Below are positions 9,629-18,700 of a stretch of 64,000 nucleotides of DNA, piece after piece. The notes beneath the pieces were generated by a model. The model saw only the letters and a list, made by a program, of their open reading frames with translations, was not told the origin of the DNA and did no database searches. Within the stretch, counting starts at the first letter, position 1. Each line of letters begins with the position of its first letter. Origin of the DNA: Thraustochytrium sp. TN22 (lineage: Eukaryota; Sar; Bigyra; Thraustochytrida; Thraustochytriidae); contig JABLUY010000058.1 in NCBI GenBank assembly GCA_013306675.1, positions 1-64,000 on the forward strand. Direction: 5' to 3'. The position numbers were made by a program, and so were the translations under genes.

Positions 9629-12600
9629 ATGAAGGGCAGCAACGCGGCGGCCGCAAGGGCTGCAGGGCCCGCGAGCCGGGCTGGCGCCGCTGGCGAGGGC
9701 GCTGACTCGGGCGTCGACGACGATGTTGAAGTGCAAGAGGTACAGGACGTGCTGCGCGGGAGGTCCGTGCTGGTGACAGGGGCGACCGGATTCGTGGGCA
9801 AGGCCATCGTGGAGAAGCTGGTGCGCGGCTTCGAGGTGCGGCGCGTCTTCTTGCTCATCAGGCCCGGCAAGGGACGGCTGGCGGCGGAGCGCCTGCAGCA
9901 CGAGGTGGTGGAGTCCGCCATCTTCCAAACGCTGGAGCGCAGCATCGGGCGCGCGGCGGTGCGAGAGCGATGCGCGCGGATCCTGACGGCGGTGGCCGGC
10001 GACGTGGCGCTGCCGCGGCTCGGAATTAGCGACGAGGACATGGCACGCATGCAGGGCGAGGTAGAGATCATCCTGCACTGCGCGGCGTCGGTGAACTTTG
10101 ACGACCCGCTGGACGCGGCGCTGGAACTCAACACGGAAGGCGCGCTGCACGCGCTCGAAGTGGCGCGCCTGCTGCGCGTGCGCTCGCACGTGCACATGTC
10201 GACGGCCTACGTGGCGGCGAACCAGCGCAGTGGCAATGTCATCCCGGAGGAGGTGCACCCTCTGAGCTTCGACCCGGACGAGGTTCTGGAGCACCACCGG
10301 CGCGGGCCGAGCCTGGGCGGCGGCGGCGGCGGCTTGAGCCGCCTGCAGCTGCGCATCCAAGGCGATTACCCCAACACGTACACGCTAACCAAGGCCATGG
10401 GCGAGACCTTGCTGGCGCGCCGCCACGGCGACATCCCGCTGGCCATCGTGCGCCCGTCCATCGTTGGCGCGGCCTGGCGCGAGCCGTGCCCGGGCTGGGT
10501 CGACGTCGTGAGCGCCGCCTCGGCCATCTTCATGGGCATGATGCTGGGCGTTGTCACTCTGCTGCCAGGTAATCCTCGCGGCGTTGCGGCCATGGTGCCG
10601 GTGGACCACGTGGTGAATCACACGCTCCGGGCCGCAGCGGAAGTTTGGGATCGTCCCGGTGCGCTCCACGTTTCGCACAGCTGCTCATCGACCTTCAATC
10701 CGTGCCGCTGGCGCGTCGTCGCGGGAACCACCGTCACCGCCATGCGTAAGCGCCGCCTGCCGTCCAAGCTCACGCCGGGGCTCTCGCACTTCCGCTTGGT
10801 GCACAACAGGGAGCAGTTCGAGCTTGAGTGGGCGCTCGGCTACGCGCTGCCCACTTGGGCCGTCTCGCAGTACGCGCGGTCCTTTGGTGGCCCGGATGCC
10901 GCGCGCCTGGCGCAAAAGATGCGCCTGCTCAAAGAGCGCTCCGAGCAAATCATCGCGCTCTTCGAGCCCTTTACCACGAACGACTTCCGTTTCGAGACCG
11001 CCGCGGCGCAGCGCTGGACGCACGCTGCCGTGGCCGCGCGGCCTGCTGGTGGCGACCTCAGCGTGGACTCGCTCGATATCGTCTGGACGCGCTACTTGGA
11101 AAACTACGTCTTTGGCCTGCAGCACTACGTGCTGCACGAGGACTTCGTCCCGGTCAGCGAGTCGGCCGTCTCGCACAACGACGTCAGCCTCACGCTCGGC
11201 CGCCTCCTCAAGTGGGACCCGGATCACCACCGCATCAGCTTCCCGGGCATCATCTCCGACATCTCTTGGGCCTACACCTCGAGCCGGCGCCCGGGCTACA
11301 CGCGGTCCGGCGTGCTGGGCCGCCTCATGGGCCTCACCGGCTGGCGCGAGGGCCTTGCGCACGAGGCCAAACACGTCTCGCGCAAAACGCACCGCTCCCC
11401 CGCCGACATGCGCGCGCTCGTCATGCGCGCCAAAGGCGTGCGTCGGGCGATCAAGGACGAGCTTAGCGCGCGGATTGACGCCGCCAAGCGCGACGCCGCC
11501 AAGCGCGACGCCGTCGGCGAGACCGCCAAGGTGTCCCGCGCGGCGGTGCGCGCCGAGGTCTCGGCGCATGCAGAGGCGCTTCTGGGTGAGATCGCCAGCA
11601 CCATGACGGACGGCCCGCCGCGTGCGATCGCCTGGGCTCTGCGTAAGATCTGGCGCCGCATGTACGACGGCGTGCGCGTCCACGAGGAGGGCCTCGAGCG
11701 TTTGCGCACTGCCGCGGCCGCGGCGCGCCACCCGATCGTCCTCGTGCCCACGCACCGCAGCTACGTCGACTTCCTCATGCTGTCCTTTCTCATGTTCGCC
11801 TTCAACCTGCCGGTGCCCTTTGTGGCTTCTACGACCGACTTTCTCTCCATGAAGGGCGTTGCCAGCATGCTGCGCTCCGCGGGCGCCTTCTTCTTGCGTC
11901 GCCAGGGCGCCTTTGACAAGGACCCGCTCTACGCCGCCGTCTTCACTGCCTACATGCAGCAGCTGCTGCAGGACCGCCAGATTGTCGAGTTCTACATTGA
12001 GGGCACGCGCAGCCGCAGCGGCAAGTGCCTTGACCCCAAGCTCGGCCTCACCTCCATCTGCATCGAGCCGGTGCGCGACGGCCGCCTGCAGGACGTTATC
12101 TTTGTGCCCATCTCCATCGACTACGAGAAGCCTGTCGAGGCCGCGCTGTACTCGCACGAGATGCTCGGGTCCGCCAAGATGCCCGAGACCACCGAAAACC
12201 TCCTGCGATCCGTGCTGCGCCTTGGCAGCAAGTTTGGCTACGTCTCGGTCCAGTTTGCGGACCACATCTCGGTGCGCGAGCACCTGCAGCGCGCCGCCCC
12301 CGCCGCCTCACCGGAGCGCGTGCTCAGCCTGCGCATTGTCGACGCCATGCAGGACGCCGCGGTCTGCATGCCCATCCACCTCGTTGCCACGCTCCTTCTC
12401 ACGTACCGCCACGGCCTCACGCTCGATCAGCTCGTGCCCTCGGTCGAGTGGCTGCGCGAGGAGGTCCTGCGCCGCGGCGGCCACGTCGCCTGCGCCGAAG
12501 GTGAGCACCGCGTCGACCTCGTCCAGCGCGCCATCCGCCTACTCGGCCCTGTCCTGCAGCAGCGCCACTCCCCGCGCCTCGTCGAGGTCGCCGTCGATAG

Positions 12601-13360
12601 CGCTTCCAAGGACTACCACAACATGGTCGTTCTCGGCTATTACCGCAACAAGATCATCCACCTCTTCGCCGATGAGGCCTTTTGGGCCTGCGCCATCTAC
12701 GCACGCGCCGACGCCACCTCCGGCCTCGCCGACCTCCGCGTCGTCCAGGAGGACGCCTGCTTTCTCGACCAGATGCTGCGCAATGAGTTTGTGCACTCGC
12801 CACGTGACGTCCGTGACAGCCTCCTGCACATGCGCGACCGCCGCGTCGTGCACATTGAAGGCGACGCGCACGTGCGTATCGCTCGCGACGACCCGCACGC
12901 GGACCGCGTCTTTAGCCTGCTCTGCTCCATGGTCTGGCCCTTTGTGGACAGTTACTATGTTGCAGTATCCGCGCTCCTCGCGCTGCTCCCAGACGCCTCG
13001 GTGCACGTTGCCACGCTTGTGCAGCGCATGCTGACCCTCGCCGAGAACCTCTACCACGACCGCATCATCCTGCACTACCAGAGCTGCGCCTCCATCACTC
13101 TCATGAACGCCCTGCGCACTCTGGCCAGCTGGGGTGTCGTCGCCATCGAGCGCCGACAGGCCCCCAAGCGCCCCGCACAGCCGTTCCAGACCGAGACGCT
13201 GGTCCGTCTGCTGCCGCCCTACGACTCGCGCGACAAGCTGCACGACCTCATCACCCGTATCGAGGCTTTGCGCGGCCCTCGCATTCAGTCCCGTACGCCT
13301 TCTTCGGCAAGCACCTCGTCGTTTTCCGTCGCAGACTTTCCCCTACTCGCCCGCATCTGA
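9629..13360 (+). CDS. bifunctional fatty acyl-CoA reductase / DHAP (glycerol-phosphate) acyltransferase
   Basis: 1243 residues from ATG 9629; the frame opens 20 codons earlier at a GTG. The N-terminal half is an alcohol-forming fatty acyl-CoA reductase: NAD(P)-binding TGATGFVGK at 50-58, catalytic Y251-x3-K255, and a FAR C-terminal-like segment (LENYVFGLQHYVLHEDF, near 495). It would reduce acyl-CoA to fatty alcohol with NADPH. The second half is a PlsB/GNPAT-type acyltransferase: HRSYVD (H709, D714), the glycine-rich EGTRSRSGK block at 791, and a GPAT C-terminal region with YYRN at about 1004. It would acylate dihydroxyacetone phosphate. Together these are the two peroxisomal inputs to ether-lipid (plasmalogen) synthesis. 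A comparable fusion is known in Dictyostelium. The protein ends ARI, which fits the loose PTS1 consensus, as human GNPAT ends AKL. No introns. Confidence 0.9.
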   Translation: MKGSNAAAARAAGPASRAGAAGEGADSGVDDDVEVQEVQDVLRGRSVLVTGATGFVGKAIVEKLVRGFEVRRVFLLIRPGKGRLAAERLQHEVVESAIFQTLERSIGRAAVRERCARILTAVAGDVALPRLGISDEDMARMQGEVEIILHCAASVNFDDPLDAALELNTEGALHALEVARLLRVRSHVHMSTAYVAANQRSGNVIPEEVHPLSFDPDEVLEHHRRGPSLGGGGGGLSRLQLRIQGDYPNTYTLTKAMGETLLARRHGDIPLAIVRPSIVGAAWREPCPGWVDVVSAASAIFMGMMLGVVTLLPGNPRGVAAMVPVDHVVNHTLRAAAEVWDRPGALHVSHSCSSTFNPCRWRVVAGTTVTAMRKRRLPSKLTPGLSHFRLVHNREQFELEWALGYALPTWAVSQYARSFGGPDAARLAQKMRLLKERSEQIIALFEPFTTNDFRFETAAAQRWTHAAVAARPAGGDLSVDSLDIVWTRYLENYVFGLQHYVLHEDFVPVSESAVSHNDVSLTLGRLLKWDPDHHRISFPGIISDISWAYTSSRRPGYTRSGVLGRLMGLTGWREGLAHEAKHVSRKTHRSPADMRALVMRAKGVRRAIKDELSARIDAAKRDAAKRDAVGETAKVSRAAVRAEVSAHAEALLGEIASTMTDGPPRAIAWALRKIWRRMYDGVRVHEEGLERLRTAAAAARHPIVLVPTHRSYVDFLMLSFLMFAFNLPVPFVASTTDFLSMKGVASMLRSAGAFFLRRQGAFDKDPLYAAVFTAYMQQLLQDRQIVEFYIEGTRSRSGKCLDPKLGLTSICIEPVRDGRLQDVIFVPISIDYEKPVEAALYSHEMLGSAKMPETTENLLRSVLRLGSKFGYVSVQFADHISVREHLQRAAPAASPERVLSLRIVDAMQDAAVCMPIHLVATLLLTYRHGLTLDQLVPSVEWLREEVLRRGGHVACAEGEHRVDLVQRAIRLLGPVLQQRHSPRLVEVAVDSASKDYHNMVVLGYYRNKIIHLFADEAFWACAIYARADATSGLADLRVVQEDACFLDQMLRNEFVHSPRDVRDSLLHMRDRRVVHIEGDAHVRIARDDPHADRVFSLLCSMVWPFVDSYYVAVSALLALLPDASVHVATLVQRMLTLAENLYHDRIILHYQSCASITLMNALRTLASWGVVAIERRQAPKRPAQPFQTETLVRLLPPYDSRDKLHDLITRIEALRGPRIQSRTPSSASTSSFSVADFPLLARI

Positions 13361-14251
13361 AGATCCCATTGACCTAGCTAGGTTGGTACTCCTTGGTTGC
13401 CTTGCTTGTCTTGGTTACTTTGCGTGCCTTGCTTATCTTGCCCGCCTTGCTTGCCATGCTCCAAGCGCAGGAGCCTCGTGTCCTCCGCGCTTGGTCCAGG
13501 TGGGCCAGATGTAGCTGGGGGAATTCGTCCCGGGTACTTGGCGAGCCACCACGGTGGGCCAGACTTAGGCACCGCCCACGCCCACTGCCAGCGGCAGACC
13601 GAGTCCACTGGCACTGCAAGTCTACTGCACTCTCAGGCTGACAGAGAGTCCGAGTTCCTCTGCGTCAGCCACTGCAGTGCCAGAGGCCTAATAGCCTAGT
13701 AGCTAGCTGTAACATAGGCCACCGTGACCCGGACTACTTTGCCTCGCACACCTTACCGTTTCGTGTCCATGCGATGAAGTAAAGGGTACGCCTCGGCCGC
13801 GCCTGCGGGTTGTGTGTCGCTGCGCGACCTGGCACCTCAGCGGCGGCGCGCCTCACGCGCGCGCGCGCGTCGGCGCCCTTGCACGTAAGTTAGCTGACCC
13901 GCTTTGAGCCGTGCGGCAGCCGTGGCGGACAATGCTTGACTGCAGCGCAGTTTACGCTGTCTGTCCTGCGCACGGGGCCGGGACTGGAGGCGCGGTGCGT
14001 GGGGCGCAGAAGCTGCGCAGAACGAAGTAACTTACTGCTAGCCAGCTAGCTTGGCTTGCTTGCTTGCTTGCTTGCTTCGCGGAGAAGCCTGCTCAGGCTC
14101 GCTGGCCGGCTGGACAAGGCTCCAGGCTGACTGACCCGCTCGGCACGAGACGCGACTGGCAGAACGCTAGTTCGCTCGCTCGCTCGCTCGCTCGCGAGCG
14201 TGTTCTAGCTCGCCGCGAGAGGCGTGGCAGCGCGCCGCGCCGAGGAGGGGA
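13361..14251. other. intergenic region with TTGC, CTAG and GCTC runs
   Basis: Holds CTAG-rich tracts just after the FAR fusion stop and near 13690-13710, a TTGC run at about 14053-14077 and a GCTC run at 14172-14195 ending in a CGAG inverted counterpart. No gene is supported. Probably the 3' UTR of the upstream gene and promoter of the downstream one. Confidence 0.4.
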
Positions 14252-15550
14252 ATGAAGCGACGATCGCGCAGCAGGGCCAAGGTCCCAGCCCCGGGGCCAA
14301 CGTCGGCGCCAGGCTGCTTCGTTCTGGCGCAGACGCTGCGGCTCGTGCTCAAGGCCGTGGAACAGCGCAGGCGGCGCGCGGCCTTTCAGTTGTGGCGCGA
14401 GGTGCTTCATGACTCGCGCGTGCAGGATGAGGAGGCTCGCCATCAGCACGTGCTGGAGGGCCTACAGCGCCAGCTCATCGTGCTCGCAGAACAGGTCCAT
14501 GAGACCCTCACCACGGACGAGGAGGCCCTGCAAGTCGACGTCGCCTCACGCGACGCCTCGGAAAGCGACGAGGATGTAAGCTCCACAGATGGGGAGTGGA
14601 GCTTCGAGCCACTTTCGGGTGAGCTTCCGCCACCACCGCTCGCGCGCGAAAAGAGCTGGCGCGCCGCCATGCCGAGCATGCTGGAGGTCGCCTTTCGTCG
14701 CCACGCCGGGCCACGGGCGCAGATGTTGGACCAACCAGGCTGGCTGCGTTTCGTCGGCGAACACGGCTGGGACAAGAAGCAAGCCGTGCTCGCTTTCCGC
14801 CACTTTTCCTTGGCGAGCCAGGGCCACCTTGGGCTTGACTACAGGCGCTTCCGCCAGGCCATCGCTTTGGTTGCATCCAGTGCTGGCCTCACACTACAGT
14901 CACTCGTAATGGGCGGCGATGCAGCAGCCACAACGCCAGCCCGGGACGCTGGACCCCTGGACGCCGTTTGCCTCAGGTCGGCCTCCTCGCCGCAAAGGCC
15001 TCCGTCTTCTCTTGGGTCGCCCAGGTCGTCCAAGTTGAAGACGCCGCTCGGGAGGTCACACATGCCGCCGCAGCCGCCGCGACTCTCGCCATCATCCTAC
15101 GTGGAGCCAGAGCCGTCGCCGCCACCACCGCCACAGACGCTAGCTACTGAGATCGAGCAGGACGCCGCTTTCCAGGCGCTCTTCGCGCGGTACTCGGTGC
15201 TACGCAACAAGGTGCTCTGCATATCGAGCGCCCGCTTCAATCGCCTGTGCCGCGACTGCGGCGTCACCGACCTGGTTCGCATCGGCTGTTTGTGCCAGCC
15301 AGACGTGGACCTTGCCTTTGCCAAGGCGACTGCGCGCGCTCGCAGCAAGCAAATGGCGGACTTTGGCGCAACCTGCGAGGCGCTCGGCATGCTCGGCCAA
15401 CGTGCCTTTTTTGCCGCCAAGACCGGCAGGCAACGCGCCGACTCGCTTCAATTCACAGATGTCGGCTTCGTCTGTATTCGCGCGCACATGGTGCAGACAT
15501 ATGAGCGCCGCTCTCGGGAGCGCCGTGAGGGCGTAGCCCTTGATGCGTGA
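14252..15550 (+). CDS. protein with two p25-alpha (TPPP)-like domains
   Basis: 432 residues from an ATG in good context. Two segments resemble the p25-alpha fold of tubulin polymerisation promoting protein. The first is residues about 146-212 (FRRHAG...GWLRFVGEHGW...FRHFSLASQGHLGLDYRRFRQAIALVA). The second, about 300-395, is the clearer match (ARFNRLCRDCGVTDL ... VDLAFAKATARARSKQMADFGATCEALGMLGQRAF). In the family this pattern is F-x2-LC-x-D-C-x-V followed by D-x2-F and F-x2-ALxxLAxxxF. Such proteins bind microtubules and are common in flagellated protists. The linker is Pro/Ser-rich and the N-terminus is basic. It converges with the SPEF2-like gene (stops 181 bp apart). The microtubule role is inferred from the family. 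Confidence 0.62.
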   Translation: MKRRSRSRAKVPAPGPTSAPGCFVLAQTLRLVLKAVEQRRRRAAFQLWREVLHDSRVQDEEARHQHVLEGLQRQLIVLAEQVHETLTTDEEALQVDVASRDASESDEDVSSTDGEWSFEPLSGELPPPPLAREKSWRAAMPSMLEVAFRRHAGPRAQMLDQPGWLRFVGEHGWDKKQAVLAFRHFSLASQGHLGLDYRRFRQAIALVASSAGLTLQSLVMGGDAAATTPARDAGPLDAVCLRSASSPQRPPSSLGSPRSSKLKTPLGRSHMPPQPPRLSPSSYVEPEPSPPPPPQTLATEIEQDAAFQALFARYSVLRNKVLCISSARFNRLCRDCGVTDLVRIGCLCQPDVDLAFAKATARARSKQMADFGATCEALGMLGQRAFFAAKTGRQRADSLQFTDVGFVCIRAHMVQTYERRSRERREGVALDA

Positions 15551-15731
15551 GGCTGCTCACGCTCATACCACCACACCACAGACACGCATCGGCGGGGGCG
15601 GCGACTGCAGGCGCTCAGCATGGGTTCACGAGCGCTAGCCCTTGACGTGGCGCGGCACGCATCAGCTCGCTCCACCCGAGAGACACCATAACTTACCACA
15701 CAAAATCGCTCGCACACCAGAATCATCTTAC

Positions 15732-18700
15732 TTATTTATCTTCCCCGTCCCCGCTGCTGCTTCGCACGGAAAAGGTCACGCCGCACAGACTCATTGCCTC
15801 CGCCACAGGCGTGCAGGCCTCGATGCACGACGCCGTGTGCAAGACGACCGCTTCCACAGCAACCTGCTCCGCTGCGAAGCGCTCGGCAATGCGGCTGCGG
15901 TGCCCGCTGCGCTGCTCCGTGGCCATGCGCTCCGCCCGGGCCGTGGTCTCCTCAAGGCGGGCTTCCAGGCGATCTACGTTCTCGTGGTACTGGGCACGAA
16001 GGTGGGCAAGCGCAGCTGCAATACCATCGTTCTTCGCTTCCTCCGCACATGCAGCCGCGTCTTCCTCGTCGTCCGTCGTGACCCCCGCGCGCGGGCCCGG
16101 TAAGAGCGCCCGCGCCGTGGCGAAAATCCCAGGAATCCGAGGCGCCGGTGCGGCGGCATCTTTGCCCTTGCCCTTGCCCGCGTCGGCCTCCTTGGCGCCA
16201 AAGAGCGGCGCGATGGCGACGATCTCTGTCGCCGCAGGCGCTGTCTCGCCCACAAGGACGAGGTCGAGCTCCACGAGCGCCGCATGCAGAGCCTGGAAGC
16301 GCACCGCCTCCAGCTGTAGGAGCTGCAGAAAGGCATCCTCCACCAGGCCCACGCTGACGGGTACGAAATCGCTGTCCTCAAGCTCCTGGACAAAAGCCTC
16401 AAGCTGGTCGCGCCTCGCCGACGAATGTTCCCAAAGCTGGGCCACCGCGTCGTCCACGCGCGCGTGCAGCTCCGCCTGGGTTTCGGGGTCGTACCGTGAG
16501 TCCTCCGGGCACGCATTGAGATCCTCGCGCAGCGCGACGACCATGTCTGCACGTGAGTTTTCGCTCGCCTCATCGCGCAGCTTGGCGTCCACCAGAGCGC
16601 GTTCTTCGAGGAAGCGCTCCATCCACGTAGCGCGAAGCTGCCGCAGGCCACTCAGGACCTGGGCCACGCCAGCGCAATAGAGGCGATCGCACCCGTCAAT
16701 CTTGGCCACCAGCGCTTGCGCAGCCCCTGGCTCGAGGTCCTCCGGCTGCTTTGGGCCTTGAACAGACTCCGCTTCAGCGACTTCGGCGCCGGCGGGCGCC
16801 TCATTGCCCTCCGCCTTGCCCTTGCCGCCCTTGCCCTTGGACTTCTTCTCCAGCTCGGCCACGGCCGCTCGGTGCGTGAGCACCTGCTCATTCAGGCTCG
16901 CCTGCAAGCAGTCCTTGACAAGGAGCAAAGGGTCCTTTGGAACCCCGGCAGCAGCTTCTGTATTGCCCGCCTCGGCCTCCTCGGCCTCCTCGGCCTCCTC
17001 GGCCTCGACGGACGAGGTCACCTTCGTCTCCTCTCCTTCGTGAGCCTCGCGCCAGGCGGCGATGCGCTGCAAGAGGTCCTCGCACGCACGTGCCTCGAGG
17101 AGCTCTGGCGCCGGCGGCGATTCTTCCGCCGCTTCGTCAGATGTGGTCTCCTCCGCGGCCACCTCGGTCTCTGCGAGAGGCAGGACAGGCTGCAAGAGGT
17201 CGCGCAGCTGCTTGTAGTCGATCTCGAGACCTTCGCTGACGAGGCTGCGCGCGAAGCTTGCCACGAGCCCGCGAACGCGGCCGTTGTCAGAGCCTCGGTA
17301 TGCACGTGCGAGATCCGCACACTCCTCGACGCTGAGTGCGAGAAGGTCAGCAAAAGTGCCAGCCTGTGCCAGGTCGATCCCGTCTGATTTGACGGTCTGC
17401 GGAAGCATGTTGGCGGCCTTGAACGAGGCGAGGTCGAGCGGTGGCACGTCGATGACCACGGGGGTTGGCGCAGACTCTTCGGCCGAGTCTGCCGCCTCGC
17501 TTGCGGCTTCACCAAGCAAGGCTCGCTGCGACGCCCCGTTGTCGCGCTCCGCCGCGGCCCATTCCTGATAGATTTCCTGCACCCGGTCGAGAAAGGTCTG
17601 GCGCTCGGCCTTGGCGCGCTCCTCAGCCTCCACCGCAAGCTTGCGCTGTAGAGTGGCGTCGACCTGGGCCTCGAGCAAGGTGAAGATGGCGTCCGGTTGC
17701 ATACCGGTCGAGGAAACGCTCGCGAAGGTGCCAAAGGCCTCGTACCACGTCTGGACGCCGATGAGGTCGCGTTCCGAGATGAAAATCTGCGGGACGATGC
17801 GAGCGCCCTCGCACGGGTCGTCGCCCGTGAGGCGCGCCGCCTGGCGGAAGGTGTCCTCGCGCTCGCACGTGAGGTGCAGCACCTTGTCCAGCGCGCCGGC
17901 ACCAAGCTCGCAAAAGGACGAACGGTCCACGGGCGCCGGTGGGTCGCATGGAAGGGAGTCAGCAGGGGCCGGTTGGTACTGCATCGCATCGGCGTCCTTG
18001 CCGCTGAGACGGAGCTCTAGGAGGCGCGCCTGCGCGTGGTTGAACGGAAATCCATCGAGTACCCATCCCTGGCACGCGTTGGCAACGCCGGAGGACTGGT
18101 ACAAGAGGTTCATGACGACCTGCAGCGTCTGATTGCCGAAGACACACTCGAAATAGCGCTGAAACTCGTCCCAAGTGATGCGGCCGTCCAGATCGAAATC
18201 CATCTGCGCGAAGGCCTCGAGCGCCTCCGCCTCAATGCTCTCGCGTGACTTGCCCTCGCAGTGGGCGCGCAGCGTGGCCTTGAGCAGCTCCTGTGCGTCA
18301 AGATCGCCGGAGCCGTCGAGGTCCCACGCGTCAAAGAGCTGACGTAGACGTTGCTGGGGCGTGACAAAGGAGACGTGCAAGTTTGACTTGCTTCCGCGCT
18401 CCGCATCTGAACGAAGGCAGTTCTGGTGCTGGTGCTGGTGCCCTTGGTCTTGTTGCAGCTGCTGGTCTTGCTCGAGCTGCTCGGTCTCCTGCTCAGAGAG
18501 TTGTGCCTGCCGGCGCTCCTCGGCGAGCTTGCGCCGCTGCGTCGCAAAGACGACCTCGTCCTGCTGCAGGCGGCGGATCGCGTGCACGCATGCCTCAACG
18601 TAGTCCTCGTCCGAGAAGGCGCCCAGGCTCGGTGCCGATGTCGACGATGTCGACGACGATGAAGAAGATGAGGCGAGTACGTCCCTGGCGTAGGTCTTGA

